A DNA stretch of 64,000 bases from Mycolicibacterium monacense (GTDB taxonomy: Bacteria > Actinomycetota > Actinomycetes > Mycobacteriales > Mycobacteriaceae), in contig NZ_AP022617.1 in the NCBI RefSeq assembly GCF_010731575.1, forward strand, positions 2,170,001-2,234,000. The letters are read 5' to 3'. Position numbers and translations under genes: made by a program. Shown here piece by piece: positions 23,429 to 33,060 of the stretch. The notes below the pieces were generated by a model. That model saw only the letters and a list, made by a program, of their open reading frames with translations, had not been told where the DNA came from and made no database searches. Position 1 is the stretch's first letter; the number at the start of each line of letters is the position of its first letter.

Positions 23429-25032
23429 ATGACCGCCGACAATCCGGTCAAACGCACCGACGTGGACAAGGCGTTGCTCGGCAGCGCCACCTATCGCAGT
23501 CTCGGTGAACAGCGCCTGACGCCGGCCGAGGAGCGCTTCGAGAAGGGGCGCCGCACCGTCGGCCTGTTCCTCGCGCCCGCCCTCACGGTCGTCTTCCTGC
23601 TGCTGCCGCTGGACCTCCCGCCGCAGCAACAGACGCTGGCCGCCGTGCTGCTCGGCGTGATCGTGCTGTGGGTGACCGAGGCGGTGCCGATTCCGATCGG
23701 TGGTCTGCTCGGCGTCGCGGTCGTGGTCTTCCTCGGCGTGGCACCCGCCGACGACGTACTGGCACCGTTCGGATCGTCGACGATCTTCACGTTCATCGGC
23801 GCCTTCATCCTCGCCCAGGCCATGCTCAAGCACGGTCTGGCACGGCGATTCGCGTTCCGCATCCTCGCGCTGCCGCGGGCGGGTCAGTCGACCACCGGTG
23901 TCATCCTGGCCTTCGGGGCGATCACCTGTCTGCTGTCGGCGTTCGTCTCCAACACCGCGACCGTCGCGATGTTGTTGCCCACCGCGATCGGCATCCTCGG
24001 CGTGATCGCCAAACTGCTGCAGAAGCAGGGCAACGTGGCCGACGATTTCGACCCGCTGCGGCTGAGGGTCGGTGCGGCACTCATGCTGATGCTCGCCTAC
24101 TCCGCCAGCGTCGGCGGTCTGCTGACACCGTGGGCAGCCCTCCGAACCTCATCGGCCGCGGCCTCATCGAAGAGGCCACCGGCGAACGCATCAGCTTCGG
24201 CCAGTGGATGGTCATGGCCGCACCGATCTGCCTGCTGATGTTCGCGATCCTGGCGGTCGTCCTGCTCCTCCTGAACAAGCCAGAACTCAAGCACATCGAC
24301 GGCGTCGCCGACTACGTGGCCCGCGAGCGCGAGGAGATGGGCAGGCTCTCGAGGGCCGAGAAGAACACGCTGATCGCCTTCGGGGTGACGGTCTTCCTGT
24401 GGATACTGCCGGGCATCATCGCGCTGGCCTTCGGCAACGACTCCGACATCTACTCCTCGGTCAGTGACCGGTTGGACGAGGGCACCGTCGCGGTCTTCGG
24501 CGCGGCGCTGCTGTTCCTGCTGCCCACCGAGTGGGAACAGCGCGAGTTCACGTTGCGCTGGAGGGATGCGGCCGCGATCGACTGGGGCACGATCGTCCTC
24601 TTCGGCACGGGCATCATCTTCGGATCGCTGCTCGCCGACTCCGGACTGGCCGAGACGATCGGCAACTCGGTCGCCGACGCGCTCGGCCTGTCGAGCGTCG
24701 TGGCGATCACCATCTTCGCCGTCCTGCTCGCCATCGTCGTCTCGGAGACCACGAGCAATACCGCGTCGGCGGCGGTCGTCGTCCCCATCGTCATTCCGGT
24801 CGCCATAGCCGCCGGCGTCAACCCGTTCGTACCCGCACTGGCGGCCACGTTCGCCGCATCCTTCGGCTTCATGCTGCCGGTCTCGACACCGCAGAACGCG
24901 ATCGTCTACGGCTCCGGCGCCGTCCCGATCACGACGATGATCCGCTCCGGTGTCACGTTCGACGTCGCCGGCGCCATCTTGATCATCCTCTTCCTGCCGC
25001 TGATGATCGCCCTGCTCGGGCTCGGAGCATGA
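23429..25032 (+). pseudogene. SLC13/DASS-family dicarboxylate:sodium symporter, frameshifted
   Basis: Two open frames join into one protein of about 535 residues. The first runs from the ATG at 23429 to about 24130 and the second from there to 25032. At the junction the protein should read GGLLTPVGSPPNLIGRG, but the DNA ACACCGTGGGC lacks one G. Both DASS signature regions are intact: SNTATVAMLLPTAIG in the first frame and TTSNTASAAVVVPIV in the second. The family imports C4 dicarboxylates or related anions with sodium. The next gene overlaps by 4 bp and encodes a tartrate/malate-type dehydrogenase, so tartrate or malate is a reasonable substrate. The lesion may be real or a sequencing error. 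Confidence 0.82.
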
Positions 25033-26081
25033 GCGCACACCGTATCGCCGTCATCCCCGGCGACGGGATCGGCACGGAGGTGACGGCCTCGGCGCGCACC
25101 GTGCTCGACGCGGTCGCCGCGCGCCACGGGATCGACCTGTCCTATGAGGAATTCGACTGGTCCTGCCGACGGTTCGAGCGCGACGGGGCGATGATGCCGG
25201 CCGATGGGTTGGAGACCCTGAGTGGCTTCGACGCGATCCTGCTCGGCGCGGTCGGCTGGCCGGGCGTGCCCGACCACGTCTCGCTGTGGGGTCTGCTCAT
25301 CCCGATCCGGCGGGCATTCCGTCAGTACGTGAACCTGCGGCCCATCCGGGTGTTCGACGGGGTCGCCAGCCCGCTGCGCGACGCCACCGACGTCGACTTC
25401 GTGGTCGTCCGGGAGAACGTCGAGGGTGAGTACAGCGAGATCGGCGGACGGATCAACCGGGGTTTCCCCGACGAGATGGCGGTGCAGGAGTCGGTGTTCA
25501 CCAGGGTCGGCGTCACCCGCATCGCCGACTACGCGTTCGACCTCGCCGAAACCCGGCGCCGGTATGTCACCTCGGCGACGAAATCCAACGGCATCGTCCA
25601 CACCCTGCCGTTCTGGGACGAAGTGGTCGCCGAGCGTGCCGCCAACCATCCGGGCGTGCGGTTCGACAGCGAGCACATCGACGCGCTGGCCGCGAAGTTC
25701 GTGCTGCAGCCGGGACGGTTCGACGTGGTGGTCGGCTCGAACCTGTTCGGCGACATCCTGTCCGACCTCGCGGCGGCCGTGGCGGGGTCGATCGGGATCG
25801 CCCCGTCGGCGAATCTCGACCCCACCAAGCAAAACCCGTCGATGTTCGAACCCGTGCACGGATCGGCGCCCGACATCGCCGGGCGGGGGGTGGCGAATCC
25901 GATCGGCGCGGTGTGGTCGGCGGCGTTGATGCTCGAACACCTCGGGCACGCGTCGGCCGCGGCCGACGTGATGACCGCCGTCGAACGCACACTGGCGCAA
26001 CCGCAGACGCGCACCGCCGACCTCGGCGGGCACGCGTCGACCGCCGAGGTCACCGACGCGCTGGCCGCCCAGTTGCGCTGA
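25029..26081 (+). CDS. tartrate/D-malate dehydrogenase-like beta-decarboxylating enzyme
   Basis: 350 residues, the normal length. It belongs to the isocitrate/isopropylmalate dehydrogenase family: IAVIPGDGIGTEV at the start, the substrate arginines in RPIRVF and VVVRENVEGEYSEIGG, the metal aspartates in FGDILSDLAAA and the NAD loop HGSAPDIAGRGVANP. The ENVEGEY sequence and the 'GAVGWPGVPDHVSLW' loop resemble tartrate dehydrogenase/D-malate dehydrogenase more than LeuB. ATGA overlaps the transporter stop. It oxidises a 2-hydroxy acid with NAD+ in the cytoplasm. Confidence 0.82.
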   Translation: MSAHRIAVIPGDGIGTEVTASARTVLDAVAARHGIDLSYEEFDWSCRRFERDGAMMPADGLETLSGFDAILLGAVGWPGVPDHVSLWGLLIPIRRAFRQYVNLRPIRVFDGVASPLRDATDVDFVVVRENVEGEYSEIGGRINRGFPDEMAVQESVFTRVGVTRIADYAFDLAETRRRYVTSATKSNGIVHTLPFWDEVVAERAANHPGVRFDSEHIDALAAKFVLQPGRFDVVVGSNLFGDILSDLAAAVAGSIGIAPSANLDPTKQNPSMFEPVHGSAPDIAGRGVANPIGAVWSAALMLEHLGHASAAADVMTAVERTLAQPQTRTADLGGHASTAEVTDALAAQLR

Positions 26082-26143
26082 CGAGCCGTCGGCACCGGTA
26101 CGGCACACTGAAGGAACCCGAACAGGAAGGTGCCGGTACCGAT

Positions 26144-27226
26144 ATGGCGACAGAGGATCCGTTGCGGCTGGGAGTCGTGGCCGGCGACGGTATCGGACCG
26201 GAGATCGTCTCGGCCGCAGTGCAGATCAGCGAGCGGGCGTTGGCCGCGGTGTCGGTCCCCGTCGACTGGCGGCGGCTGCGCATGGGCGCCGAGGCCATCA
26301 CCGCGGAGGGCACTCCCCTGCCGGAAGCCACGCTGGCCGAACTCGACCGCCTCGACGCGTGGCTGCTCGGCCCGCACGACAACGCGGGCTATCCGGCGCC
26401 GTTTCGCGACGCGCTGTCCCCCGGCGGCACCATCCGCAAACGCTACGGGCTCTACGCCAACATCCGTCCGGCCCGCCGGTTGAGCGGCGCCATCCCCGCG
26501 GTCTGTCCCACCCTCGACGTCGTCGTGGTCCGCGAGAACACCGAGGGCTTCTACTCCGACCGCAACATGTACGACGGCCCAGGCGAGTTCATGCCGACCG
26601 CCGACGTCGCGATGGCGGTCGCCGTCTTCACCCGAGAAGCCTGTGAACGCATTGCGCACCAGGCGTTTCGGCTCGCGCGCACGCGGCGCCGCTCGGTCAC
26701 CGTCGCCCACAAGGCCAACGTGTTGTCCAAGACCACCGGCCTGTTCCGCGACAGTTGCGTGCGGGTGGCCGAACAGTACCCCGACGTGACGGTCCGCCTC
26801 GAACACATCGACGCGCTCGCGGCCCTGCTGGTCGCGCGTCCCGCCGAATTCGACGTGATCGTGGCGGAGAACATGTTCGGCGACATCCTGTCCGACCTCA
26901 CCGGCCAGCTCGCCGGGTCACTGGGGATGGCGCCGTCGGTGAACCTGTCCGACACCAAGGCGATGGCACAGGCCGCCCACGGCTCCGCACCGGACATCGC
27001 CGGGCGCAACATCGCCAACCCGGTCGCGATGATTCTGTCCACGGCGATGCTGCTCGAGTGGCTGGCAGAGCGACACCATCGTGGCGCACTGGCCGATGCC
27101 GCGACCCGGATACGAGATGCGGTGTGCCGCAGCCTCGATGACGGTGTGCACACCCCTGACCTCGGCGGGGCCGCGACCACCACCGGCTTCACCGAACACG
27201 TGCTCTCGGTGCTCGCCTCGGCGTGA
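26144..27226 (+). CDS. second isocitrate/isopropylmalate-family dehydrogenase
   Basis: 360 residues from the ATG at 26144 (GAACAGGAAGG upstream). The same fold: VVAGDGIGPEIVSAA, RKRYGLYANIRPARR, VVVRENTEGFYSDRN, FGDILSDLTGQL and HGSAPDIAGRNIAN. It differs from its neighbour by the FYSDRN loop, which fits the homoisocitrate/3-isopropylmalate-like branch with unassigned substrates. Two paralogues side by side after a dicarboxylate transporter suggest handling of related hydroxy-diacids. It is 62 bp downstream of the first. Confidence 0.78.
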   Translation: MATEDPLRLGVVAGDGIGPEIVSAAVQISERALAAVSVPVDWRRLRMGAEAITAEGTPLPEATLAELDRLDAWLLGPHDNAGYPAPFRDALSPGGTIRKRYGLYANIRPARRLSGAIPAVCPTLDVVVVRENTEGFYSDRNMYDGPGEFMPTADVAMAVAVFTREACERIAHQAFRLARTRRRSVTVAHKANVLSKTTGLFRDSCVRVAEQYPDVTVRLEHIDALAALLVARPAEFDVIVAENMFGDILSDLTGQLAGSLGMAPSVNLSDTKAMAQAAHGSAPDIAGRNIANPVAMILSTAMLLEWLAERHHRGALADAATRIRDAVCRSLDDGVHTPDLGGAATTTGFTEHVLSVLASA

Positions 27227-27229
27227 CCG

Positions 27230-27811
27230 CTACGTCGCCTCGATCCCGTCTTTGCCGTCGGCGGCCTTCTCACCGGCGTCCTCGGTGTCGCGGCGCCGCT
27301 CCCGCAACACGAACGCCGCCAGCGCCAGCACCAGGACCACACCACCGAGGACACCGATCTCCACCACCGCCCTGGCGAACGCCGGGCCCTGCTCCAGCAG
27401 GGTGGCCGCTTCCACGGAGAGCACCACGATCTCCTTGATACCGGCCAGGATTCCGACGATGAGGAACGGTTCGGCGACGATTTCATGCGAGCGCAGGCAC
27501 GTGCGGACGGCGTAGAGCAGTTCCACGAAGATGAAGATCAGCAGCAACCCGTCGAGCACCTCGAGCATCACCGTCGACGCCGGGGTGTTGCGTAACCGCA
27601 GCATCGTGTTGAACTGCGACACCAGCAGTGCGACCGAACAGATCACCAGCACCGACGCGATGGCCCAGTAGACCGCATCCTCGAGCATTCCGAGCGCCCG
27701 GTCGGCGAAGCGTTGCCGCTCCTGCTCTTCCGATTTGTCCTTGGTCCGTTCCGCCACCGCCGCCCTCCCACCGCCGTCCGAGGCAGTCAGGCTATCGGGC
27801 GGTTCGCCCAC
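27230..27811 (-). CDS. PsiE-like membrane protein
   Basis: 193 residues. A charged, Glu/Lys-rich N-terminus (about 20-38) is followed by four hydrophobic segments. The pair LLLIFIFVELLYAVRTCLRS and FLIVGILAGIKEIVVLSVEA is typical of the phosphate-starvation-inducible PsiE family. An in-frame GTG (VAERTKDKSEEQ) is an alternative start that would remove the first 18 residues. It converges with the preceding dehydrogenase gene and lies 3 bp after the TspO-like gene on the same strand. Function unknown. Confidence 0.7.
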   Translation of the reverse strand: MGEPPDSLTASDGGGRAAVAERTKDKSEEQERQRFADRALGMLEDAVYWAIASVLVICSVALLVSQFNTMLRLRNTPASTVMLEVLDGLLLIFIFVELLYAVRTCLRSHEIVAEPFLIVGILAGIKEIVVLSVEAATLLEQGPAFARAVVEIGVLGGVVLVLALAAFVLRERRRDTEDAGEKAADGKDGIEAT

Positions 27812-27814
27812 CGG

Positions 27815-28294
27815 TCAGCGATTCAGCCACCAGATGCGCGACGACAGCGCGGTGGCGAAGCCACACCACAGCGGATAGAGGGCCAGCGGCGCCGCCTGCG
27901 CACCCTTCGCCTCGACGGCGCGCCGCGTCAGGTCCGCACTGCTGGCCGCGAGCGCGCCGGCGGCCACCGCCGACACCGCCAGCTTGTGCCGGTTGAAGAA
28001 CAGCCACGACCAACTGCCGTTGAGAATCAGGTTGGCGGCCAACGCCGTGGTGTAGGCGCGTGCCTTCTCCGGCTGGCCGGTGTCGTTGTAGTGGTCGATC
28101 GTCGCCGCCGAGACCGCCGCGATGTCCGCGTAGAGCATCGGCCACACGATCCCGAACGCCTGACTCGGCGGCTGGAAACTCGGCTTCTTCAGCTTGACGT
28201 ACCACAGCGACTGGCCCGGTCGGCTGGCGAGTCCACCCAGCGCGCCGGTGGCGAACACCGTGCCGGCGGTCTTGGCGAGAGTTGAAGCACGCAT
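27815..28294 (-). CDS. TspO/MBR-family membrane protein
   Basis: 159 residues from the ATG at 28294 (GAAAGGGAA upstream); a longer frame begins at 28333. Five hydrophobic segments and the Trp/Pro-rich signatures LKKPSFQPPSQAFGIVWPML, NLILNGSWSWLFFNRH and PLALYPLWCGFATAL define the translocator/benzodiazepine-receptor family, which binds tetrapyrroles and related ligands. It should form an operon with the PsiE-like gene. Confidence 0.85.
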   Translation of the reverse strand: MRASTLAKTAGTVFATGALGGLASRPGQSLWYVKLKKPSFQPPSQAFGIVWPMLYADIAAVSAATIDHYNDTGQPEKARAYTTALAANLILNGSWSWLFFNRHKLAVSAVAAGALAASSADLTRRAVEAKGAQAAPLALYPLWCGFATALSSRIWWLNR

Positions 28295-28406
28295 GAATTC
28301 CCTTTCGACGAGTCCAGCCCTCGTACCCCGCACCGCCGCCGGGCAATCTCGGGTGCCGCTGAGCTAGCGTCTAAGACGTCGAGATGGTCTAACGATCGGA
28401 GTTCTG

Positions 28407-29870
28407 GTGGTGGGCACGGGGGTTGCGCGCTCGACCACCGGCACGGTGCGCCCGGCGTTGCTGGTGGGCGGTCTGAGCGTCGTCGTCCTCACCGTCGCCG
28501 TCCTGCAGACCGCGGTGGTGCCGGTGCTCGGGGTGATCGGCGATCAACTCGGCGCCTCCACGGTCGCGGTGAGTTGGGCGGTGACCGCCAACCTGCTGGC
28601 CGCGATCGCGGCGACACCGCTGCTCGGTCGCCTGGCCGATCTGTACAGCAAGAAACGTGTGCTTCTCGGTGTCCTCGTCGTGGTGCTGATCGGATCGGTT
28701 CTCGCGGCGGTGACGTCGTCGTTGCCGCTGCTGATCGTCGCGCGGGTGCTGCAGGGCGCCTCCTACGCGCTCTACCCGATCAGCGTGGCGGTGCTGCGTG
28801 AGGAACTGCCGCACGGACGGTTGGCCGGGGCGATGGCGGTCATGTCGGGCACGCTCGGCTTCGGCGGCGGGGTCGGACTGGTGGTCGTCGGGCTGCTGAT
28901 GAGCGGCGACGCGGACTATCACCGGGTGTTCTGGCTGACCACCGGGTTCACCGTCGTCGTCCTCGCGATCGTCGTGTTCCTGGTGCCCGCGCGGCGCCGC
29001 CGTGCCGAGGGGACGATCGACTGGCTGGGCGCCGTCGGCCTGGCTGCGGGCCTGTCGGCGCTGCTGCTGGCCATCACCCAGGGCAACGCGTGGGGCTGGG
29101 GGTCGGGCCGGACCCTGGCCTGTGCACTCGGCGGTGCGGCCGCACTGGTCGCGTGGTGGATGTGGGAGAAGCGGCGCATCCACCCCTTGGTGTCCACGCG
29201 CATGCTCGCCAAACCGGCGATGCTGCTGACCAACCTCGCCACGATCTTCGTGGGGATGGGGTTGTACTTCGCGTTCCTCGGACTGACGCAGTTCGTGCAG
29301 ATCCCACGCGAGGCGGCCGGATACGGGTTCGGCGCGAGCGTGCTGCAGTCGAGCGTGGTGTACCTGCTACCCGGTGCCGTGACGGGGTTCGCCGTCGCGC
29401 TGGTCAGCGGCCGCTTCATCGACCGGTACGGCGCCCGCCGGGTGCTCGTCGTCGCGGCGATGGCCGGTGTCGTCGGGTTCGTCCTGCTGGCCGTGGCACA
29501 CGATCAGCCGTGGCAGGTGATCGTGGCGGGGATCCTGGCCAACGCCTACATCAGCCTGGGTTACGGCGCGCTGCCTGCACTGGTCGTCGCCGAGGTCGAG
29601 GCGGGCGAGACCGGCGTGGCGACCGGGATGAACGCGATCGCGCGGACGGTCGGCAGTTCTCTGGCCGCGGCCGTGGTCGCGGTGCTGCTGGGCCGCACGG
29701 CGCCGGGCACTCAGGTGCCGATGGAGAGCAGTTTCGTGGTCGTCTTCGTCGCGGGTGCCGTCACCGCGGCGCTCGCACTGACACTGATCGCACTCACCCG
29801 CACCCGCCGACAGGTAGTGGACCCCGACGCCCTCGTGCAGTCACGGGCGATGAACCACGAATGGGGTTAG
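28407..29870 (+). CDS. MFS drug-efflux type transporter (DHA2-like)
   Basis: 487 residues with about 14 hydrophobic segments, matching the DHA2 drug:H+ antiporter group. The loop-2 motif is GRLADLYSKKRVLLG, motif C-like glycine-rich segments are in MSGTLGFGGGVGLVVVGLL, and the second-half counterpart is GRFIDRYGARRVLVV. The GTG start at 28407 is the first in frame. It is divergent from the TspO-like gene and convergent (4-bp overlap of stops) with the SRPBCC gene. Substrate unknown. Confidence 0.85.
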   Translation: MVGTGVARSTTGTVRPALLVGGLSVVVLTVAVLQTAVVPVLGVIGDQLGASTVAVSWAVTANLLAAIAATPLLGRLADLYSKKRVLLGVLVVVLIGSVLAAVTSSLPLLIVARVLQGASYALYPISVAVLREELPHGRLAGAMAVMSGTLGFGGGVGLVVVGLLMSGDADYHRVFWLTTGFTVVVLAIVVFLVPARRRRAEGTIDWLGAVGLAAGLSALLLAITQGNAWGWGSGRTLACALGGAAALVAWWMWEKRRIHPLVSTRMLAKPAMLLTNLATIFVGMGLYFAFLGLTQFVQIPREAAGYGFGASVLQSSVVYLLPGAVTGFAVALVSGRFIDRYGARRVLVVAAMAGVVGFVLLAVAHDQPWQVIVAGILANAYISLGYGALPALVVAEVEAGETGVATGMNAIARTVGSSLAAAVVAVLLGRTAPGTQVPMESSFVVVFVAGAVTAALALTLIALTRTRRQVVDPDALVQSRAMNHEWG

Positions 29871-30298
29871 CGCAGCGACGCGAGGTTGCTCACCGATTTG
29901 CGCACGTCGGATTCGATGACTCTTGCGACCAGGGAACCGACCCGCGTGTTGAGGAGGCCACCGGACAGGTCGGCGACCACCCGGAAGTTCGAGCCCCTGT
30001 CGGGCTCCTCCTCGACGTGGAGCGACAGCGCGATGCAGATCGCCGGGAACCCGGTCCCGATGAGCTCGATCTCCTTGGGCTCGTCGTAACGGGTCACCCG
30101 CCAGTGGATGGTGTTGCGGAATCCCTTGACCTTGATCAGCGACGACACGCAGGTGCCGACCTCGATCTCGGCGGGCACCTCGCTGCGCCAACCCCCGAAG
30201 ATCGTCAGCCACTCGTCGAACCGCCGCAGGTTGGAGGCCAGCTCCCACGCCTTCTCCGGGGTCAGGTCGGACGAGACCGCAACGTCAACGGATGCCAT
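29867..30298 (-). CDS. SRPBCC/polyketide-cyclase-like protein
   Basis: 143 residues from the ATG at 30298; the longer frame to 30454 adds improbable sequence. The START-like fold is recognised from the N-terminal ASVDVAVSSDLTPEKAWELA, the strand GTCVSSLIKVKGFRNTIHWR, and the C-terminal helix with VARVIESDVRKSVSNLASL. Such proteins bind lipophilic ligands; many mycobacterial members are of unknown function. Confidence 0.78.
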   Translation of the reverse strand: MASVDVAVSSDLTPEKAWELASNLRRFDEWLTIFGGWRSEVPAEIEVGTCVSSLIKVKGFRNTIHWRVTRYDEPKEIELIGTGFPAICIALSLHVEEEPDRGSNFRVVADLSGGLLNTRVGSLVARVIESDVRKSVSNLASLR

Positions 30299-30620
30299 GC
30301 CCTCCCCAGTACCCGGCTCGCGCGGCCAGGTAAACGACCTGCGCGGATTCCGAACGCGACGCACGTCACACTGCGAAACTGATCGCACCCATCCGCTGTT
30401 CCGCGCGCCGGGCCAGAGCCCCTGACCGGCCAGGTCGACGCATGCCGAAAGCACGGATTCTTCTGCCGGAACCCCCTCGTGATGAAGGATTCCATTGTAG
30501 AAATGTTAAATCGTTGCGGAATCACTTGCGAAGGGTGCCGGGATCGGCGATTGTTTACGCACAGTCCGCAGGGCTGGGATCTGAGGAGGCTGCTTTCTGA
30601 CCGGCACACACACCACTTCG
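30299..30620 (+). other. intergenic region upstream of the polyamine-type operon
   Basis: About 320 bp without a gene. The middle (30480-30540) is unusually AT-rich for this genome (ATTGTAGAAATGTTAAAT) and is the likely promoter region of the ABC operon. A strong ribosome-binding site GAGGAGG lies at 30583-30589. Confidence 0.5.
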
Positions 30621-31787
30621 GTGAACCAGACCGTCGACGGGGTCGCCCCCGACAAGAGCGGCCCGGTCATCGAGATCGACCATGTGACGAAGCGGTTCGC
30701 CGACTACGTCGCCGTCGCCGACGCGGACTTCTCCATCGCCTCCGGCGAGTTCTTCTCGATGCTGGGGCCGTCCGGGTGCGGTAAGACCACGACGCTGCGG
30801 ATGATCGCCGGATTCGAGACACCGACGTCGGGCGCGATTCGCCTCGAAGGCACCGACGTGTCGCGCGTGCCCCCGCACAAGCGCAACGTCAACACGGTGT
30901 TCCAGCATTACGCGCTGTTTCCGCACATGAGCGTGTGGGACAACGTCGCCTACGGCCCGCGGAGCATGAAGAAGGACAAATCGGAGGTCAAACGCCGCGT
31001 CGACGAACTGCTCGAGGTGGTCCGCCTGACCGACTTCGCCAAGCGCAAACCGGGTCAGCTCTCCGGTGGCCAGCAGCAGCGCGTGGCGCTCGCCCGAGCA
31101 CTGGTGAACTACCCCAGCGCACTGCTGCTCGACGAACCGCTCGGCGCGCTCGACCTCAAACTGCGCCATGCCATGCAGTTCGAACTCAAACGCATCCAGC
31201 GCGAAGTGGGGATCACGTTCATCTACGTCACCCACGACCAGGAGGAGGCGTTGACGATGAGTGACCGCATCGCGGTCATGAACGCGGGCAACGTCGAACA
31301 GATCGGCACGCCGACCGACATCTACGACCGGCCCGCGACGGTGTTCGTGGCCAACTTCATCGGGCAGGCCAACCTCTGGTCGGGGCGCCAGACCGGACGC
31401 CTCAACCGCGACTACGTCGAGATCGACGTCCTCGGCAGCAAGCTCAAGGCCAGGCCGGGTGACACGGCCATCGAGGCGGGCGGACACGCCACGCTGATGG
31501 TGCGGCCCGAACGCCTGCGGGTGTCGATGGAGCCTCCGGTCGGCGACGTGGCCGCAGTCCGGGCGACCGTGCGGGACATGACGTTCCAGGGTCCGGTGGT
31601 GCGCCTGTCGCTGGTCGCACCCGACGATTCCCCGATCGTCGCGCACGTCGGCACCGAACAACAGATGCCGCTGCTCCGGCCCGGCGACGAGGTGTACGTC
31701 TGCTGGTCGCCCGACGCCTCGCTGGTGCTGCCGGCCGCCGACATCCCGACCACCGAGGATCTCGAAGAGATGCTCGACGAGTCCTGA
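30621..31787 (+). CDS. potA: PotA-like polyamine ABC ATPase
   Basis: 388 residues from the GTG at 30621. Walker [13 protein letters not shown] signature [15 protein letters not shown], Walker [12 protein letters not shown], and a C-terminal TOBE region with [10 protein letters not shown]. This is the PotA/FutC class, with the regulatory domain after about residue 260. The GAGGAGG ribosome-binding site is 31 bp upstream of this GTG but only 7 bp before an in-frame CTG at 30597, so translation may start there, adding eight residues. It is the first gene of a four-gene operon. Confidence 0.9.
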   Translation: MNQTVDGVAPDKSGPVIEIDHVTKRFADYVAVADADFSIASGEFFSMLGPSGCGKTTTLRMIAGFETPTSGAIRLEGTDVSRVPPHKRNVNTVFQHYALFPHMSVWDNVAYGPRSMKKDKSEVKRRVDELLEVVRLTDFAKRKPGQLSGGQQQRVALARALVNYPSALLLDEPLGALDLKLRHAMQFELKRIQREVGITFIYVTHDQEEALTMSDRIAVMNAGNVEQIGTPTDIYDRPATVFVANFIGQANLWSGRQTGRLNRDYVEIDVLGSKLKARPGDTAIEAGGHATLMVRPERLRVSMEPPVGDVAAVRATVRDMTFQGPVVRLSLVAPDDSPIVAHVGTEQQMPLLRPGDEVYVCWSPDASLVLPAADIPTTEDLEEMLDES

Positions 31788-31860
31788 CCCTCGTACCGTC
31801 CCGCACTTTCCGCCCCCCGGCCCTTCTCACCTCCAGAAGATCACGAAAGGCACACCCCTC

Positions 31861-33051
31861 ATGCCCCGTTCGTCAGAGTTCGACCCGCAACTGGCCGCCC
31901 GCCTCGCCGCCACCCGGGCGTCACGGCGCCGGTTCCTCGGCGGCGGCGCCGCCGCGGCCGCCGCGCTGGCGTTGGGCCCGTCGGTCCTGGCCGCCTGCGG
32001 TTCGGACAGCGGCGGCTCGGAGTCCACGACCACCGACGACGGTGGCCCCGCCGGTGGGACGTTGCGGGTCTCGAACTGGCCGCTCTACATGGCCGACGGG
32101 TTCGTCGCCGCCTTCCAGACCGCGTCCGGGATCACCGTCGACTACAAAGAGGACTTCAACGACAACGAGGAATGGTTCGCCAAGGTCAAGGAGCCGCTGT
32201 CGCGTAAGCAGGACATCGGCGCCGATCTGGTCATCCCCACCGAGTTCATGGCGGCCCGGATCAACGGACTCGGGTGGCTCAACGAGATCCGTGCCGACCG
32301 GGTGCCCAACAAGAAGAACCTGCGTCCCGACCTGTTGAACTCGGCCATCGACCCGGGCCGCAACAAGACCGCGCCGTACATGACGGGCATGGTCGGCCTC
32401 GCCTACAACAAGGCCGCCACCGGACGTGAGATCACCCGGATCGAGGACCTGTGGGATCCGGCGTTCAAGGGCCGGGTCAGCCTGCTCTCGGACACCCAGG
32501 ACGGTCTGGGCATGCTGATGCTCTCGCAGGGCGCCTCCCCCGAGCGGCCGTCCACCGAGGCGGTACAGAAGGCCGTCGACCTGGTGCGTGAGCAGAAGGA
32601 CAAGGGGCAGATCCGCCGCTTCACCGGCAACGATTACGCCGACGACCTCGCGGCGGGCAATGTCGCCATCGCACAGGCGTATTCGGGTGATGTGGTGCAG
32701 CTGAAGGCCGACAACCCCGACCTGGAGTTCATCGTTCCCCAGTCCGGTGGCACGTGGTTCATCGACACGATGGTCATCCCCTACACCACCCAGAACCAGG
32801 CCGCCGCCGAGGCGTGGATCGACTACGTCTACGACCGCGCCAACTACGCGAAGCTGATCGCCTTCACCCAGTTCGTGCCGGTGCTGTCGGAGATGACCGA
32901 CGAGCTCAACAAGATCGATCCCGGCGTGGCGGCCAACCCGCTGATCAACCCGCCGGAGTCGACGGTGAACAACCTCAAGTCCTGGGCGGCGCTGACCGAT
33001 GAGCAGACGCAGGAGTACAACACCATGTACGCCGCAGTGACCGGGGGCTGA
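31861..33051 (+). CDS. potD: PotD-like polyamine-binding lipoprotein (Tat signal)
   Basis: 396 residues. The N-terminus carries a twin-arginine motif (ASRRRFLGGG) and a lipobox (VLAACGSD), so it is exported folded and lipidated. The mature domain reads LRVSNWPLYMADGFVAAFQ and then EDFNDNEEWFAKV, typical of spermidine/putrescine-binding proteins, with later YAKLIAFTQFVPVL. It delivers ligand to the two permeases encoded downstream. Which polyamine is not determined. Confidence 0.88.
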   Translation: MPRSSEFDPQLAARLAATRASRRRFLGGGAAAAAALALGPSVLAACGSDSGGSESTTTDDGGPAGGTLRVSNWPLYMADGFVAAFQTASGITVDYKEDFNDNEEWFAKVKEPLSRKQDIGADLVIPTEFMAARINGLGWLNEIRADRVPNKKNLRPDLLNSAIDPGRNKTAPYMTGMVGLAYNKAATGREITRIEDLWDPAFKGRVSLLSDTQDGLGMLMLSQGASPERPSTEAVQKAVDLVREQKDKGQIRRFTGNDYADDLAAGNVAIAQAYSGDVVQLKADNPDLEFIVPQSGGTWFIDTMVIPYTTQNQAAAEAWIDYVYDRANYAKLIAFTQFVPVLSEMTDELNKIDPGVAANPLINPPESTVNNLKSWAALTDEQTQEYNTMYAAVTGG

Positions 33052-33060
33052 CGCCCACCC

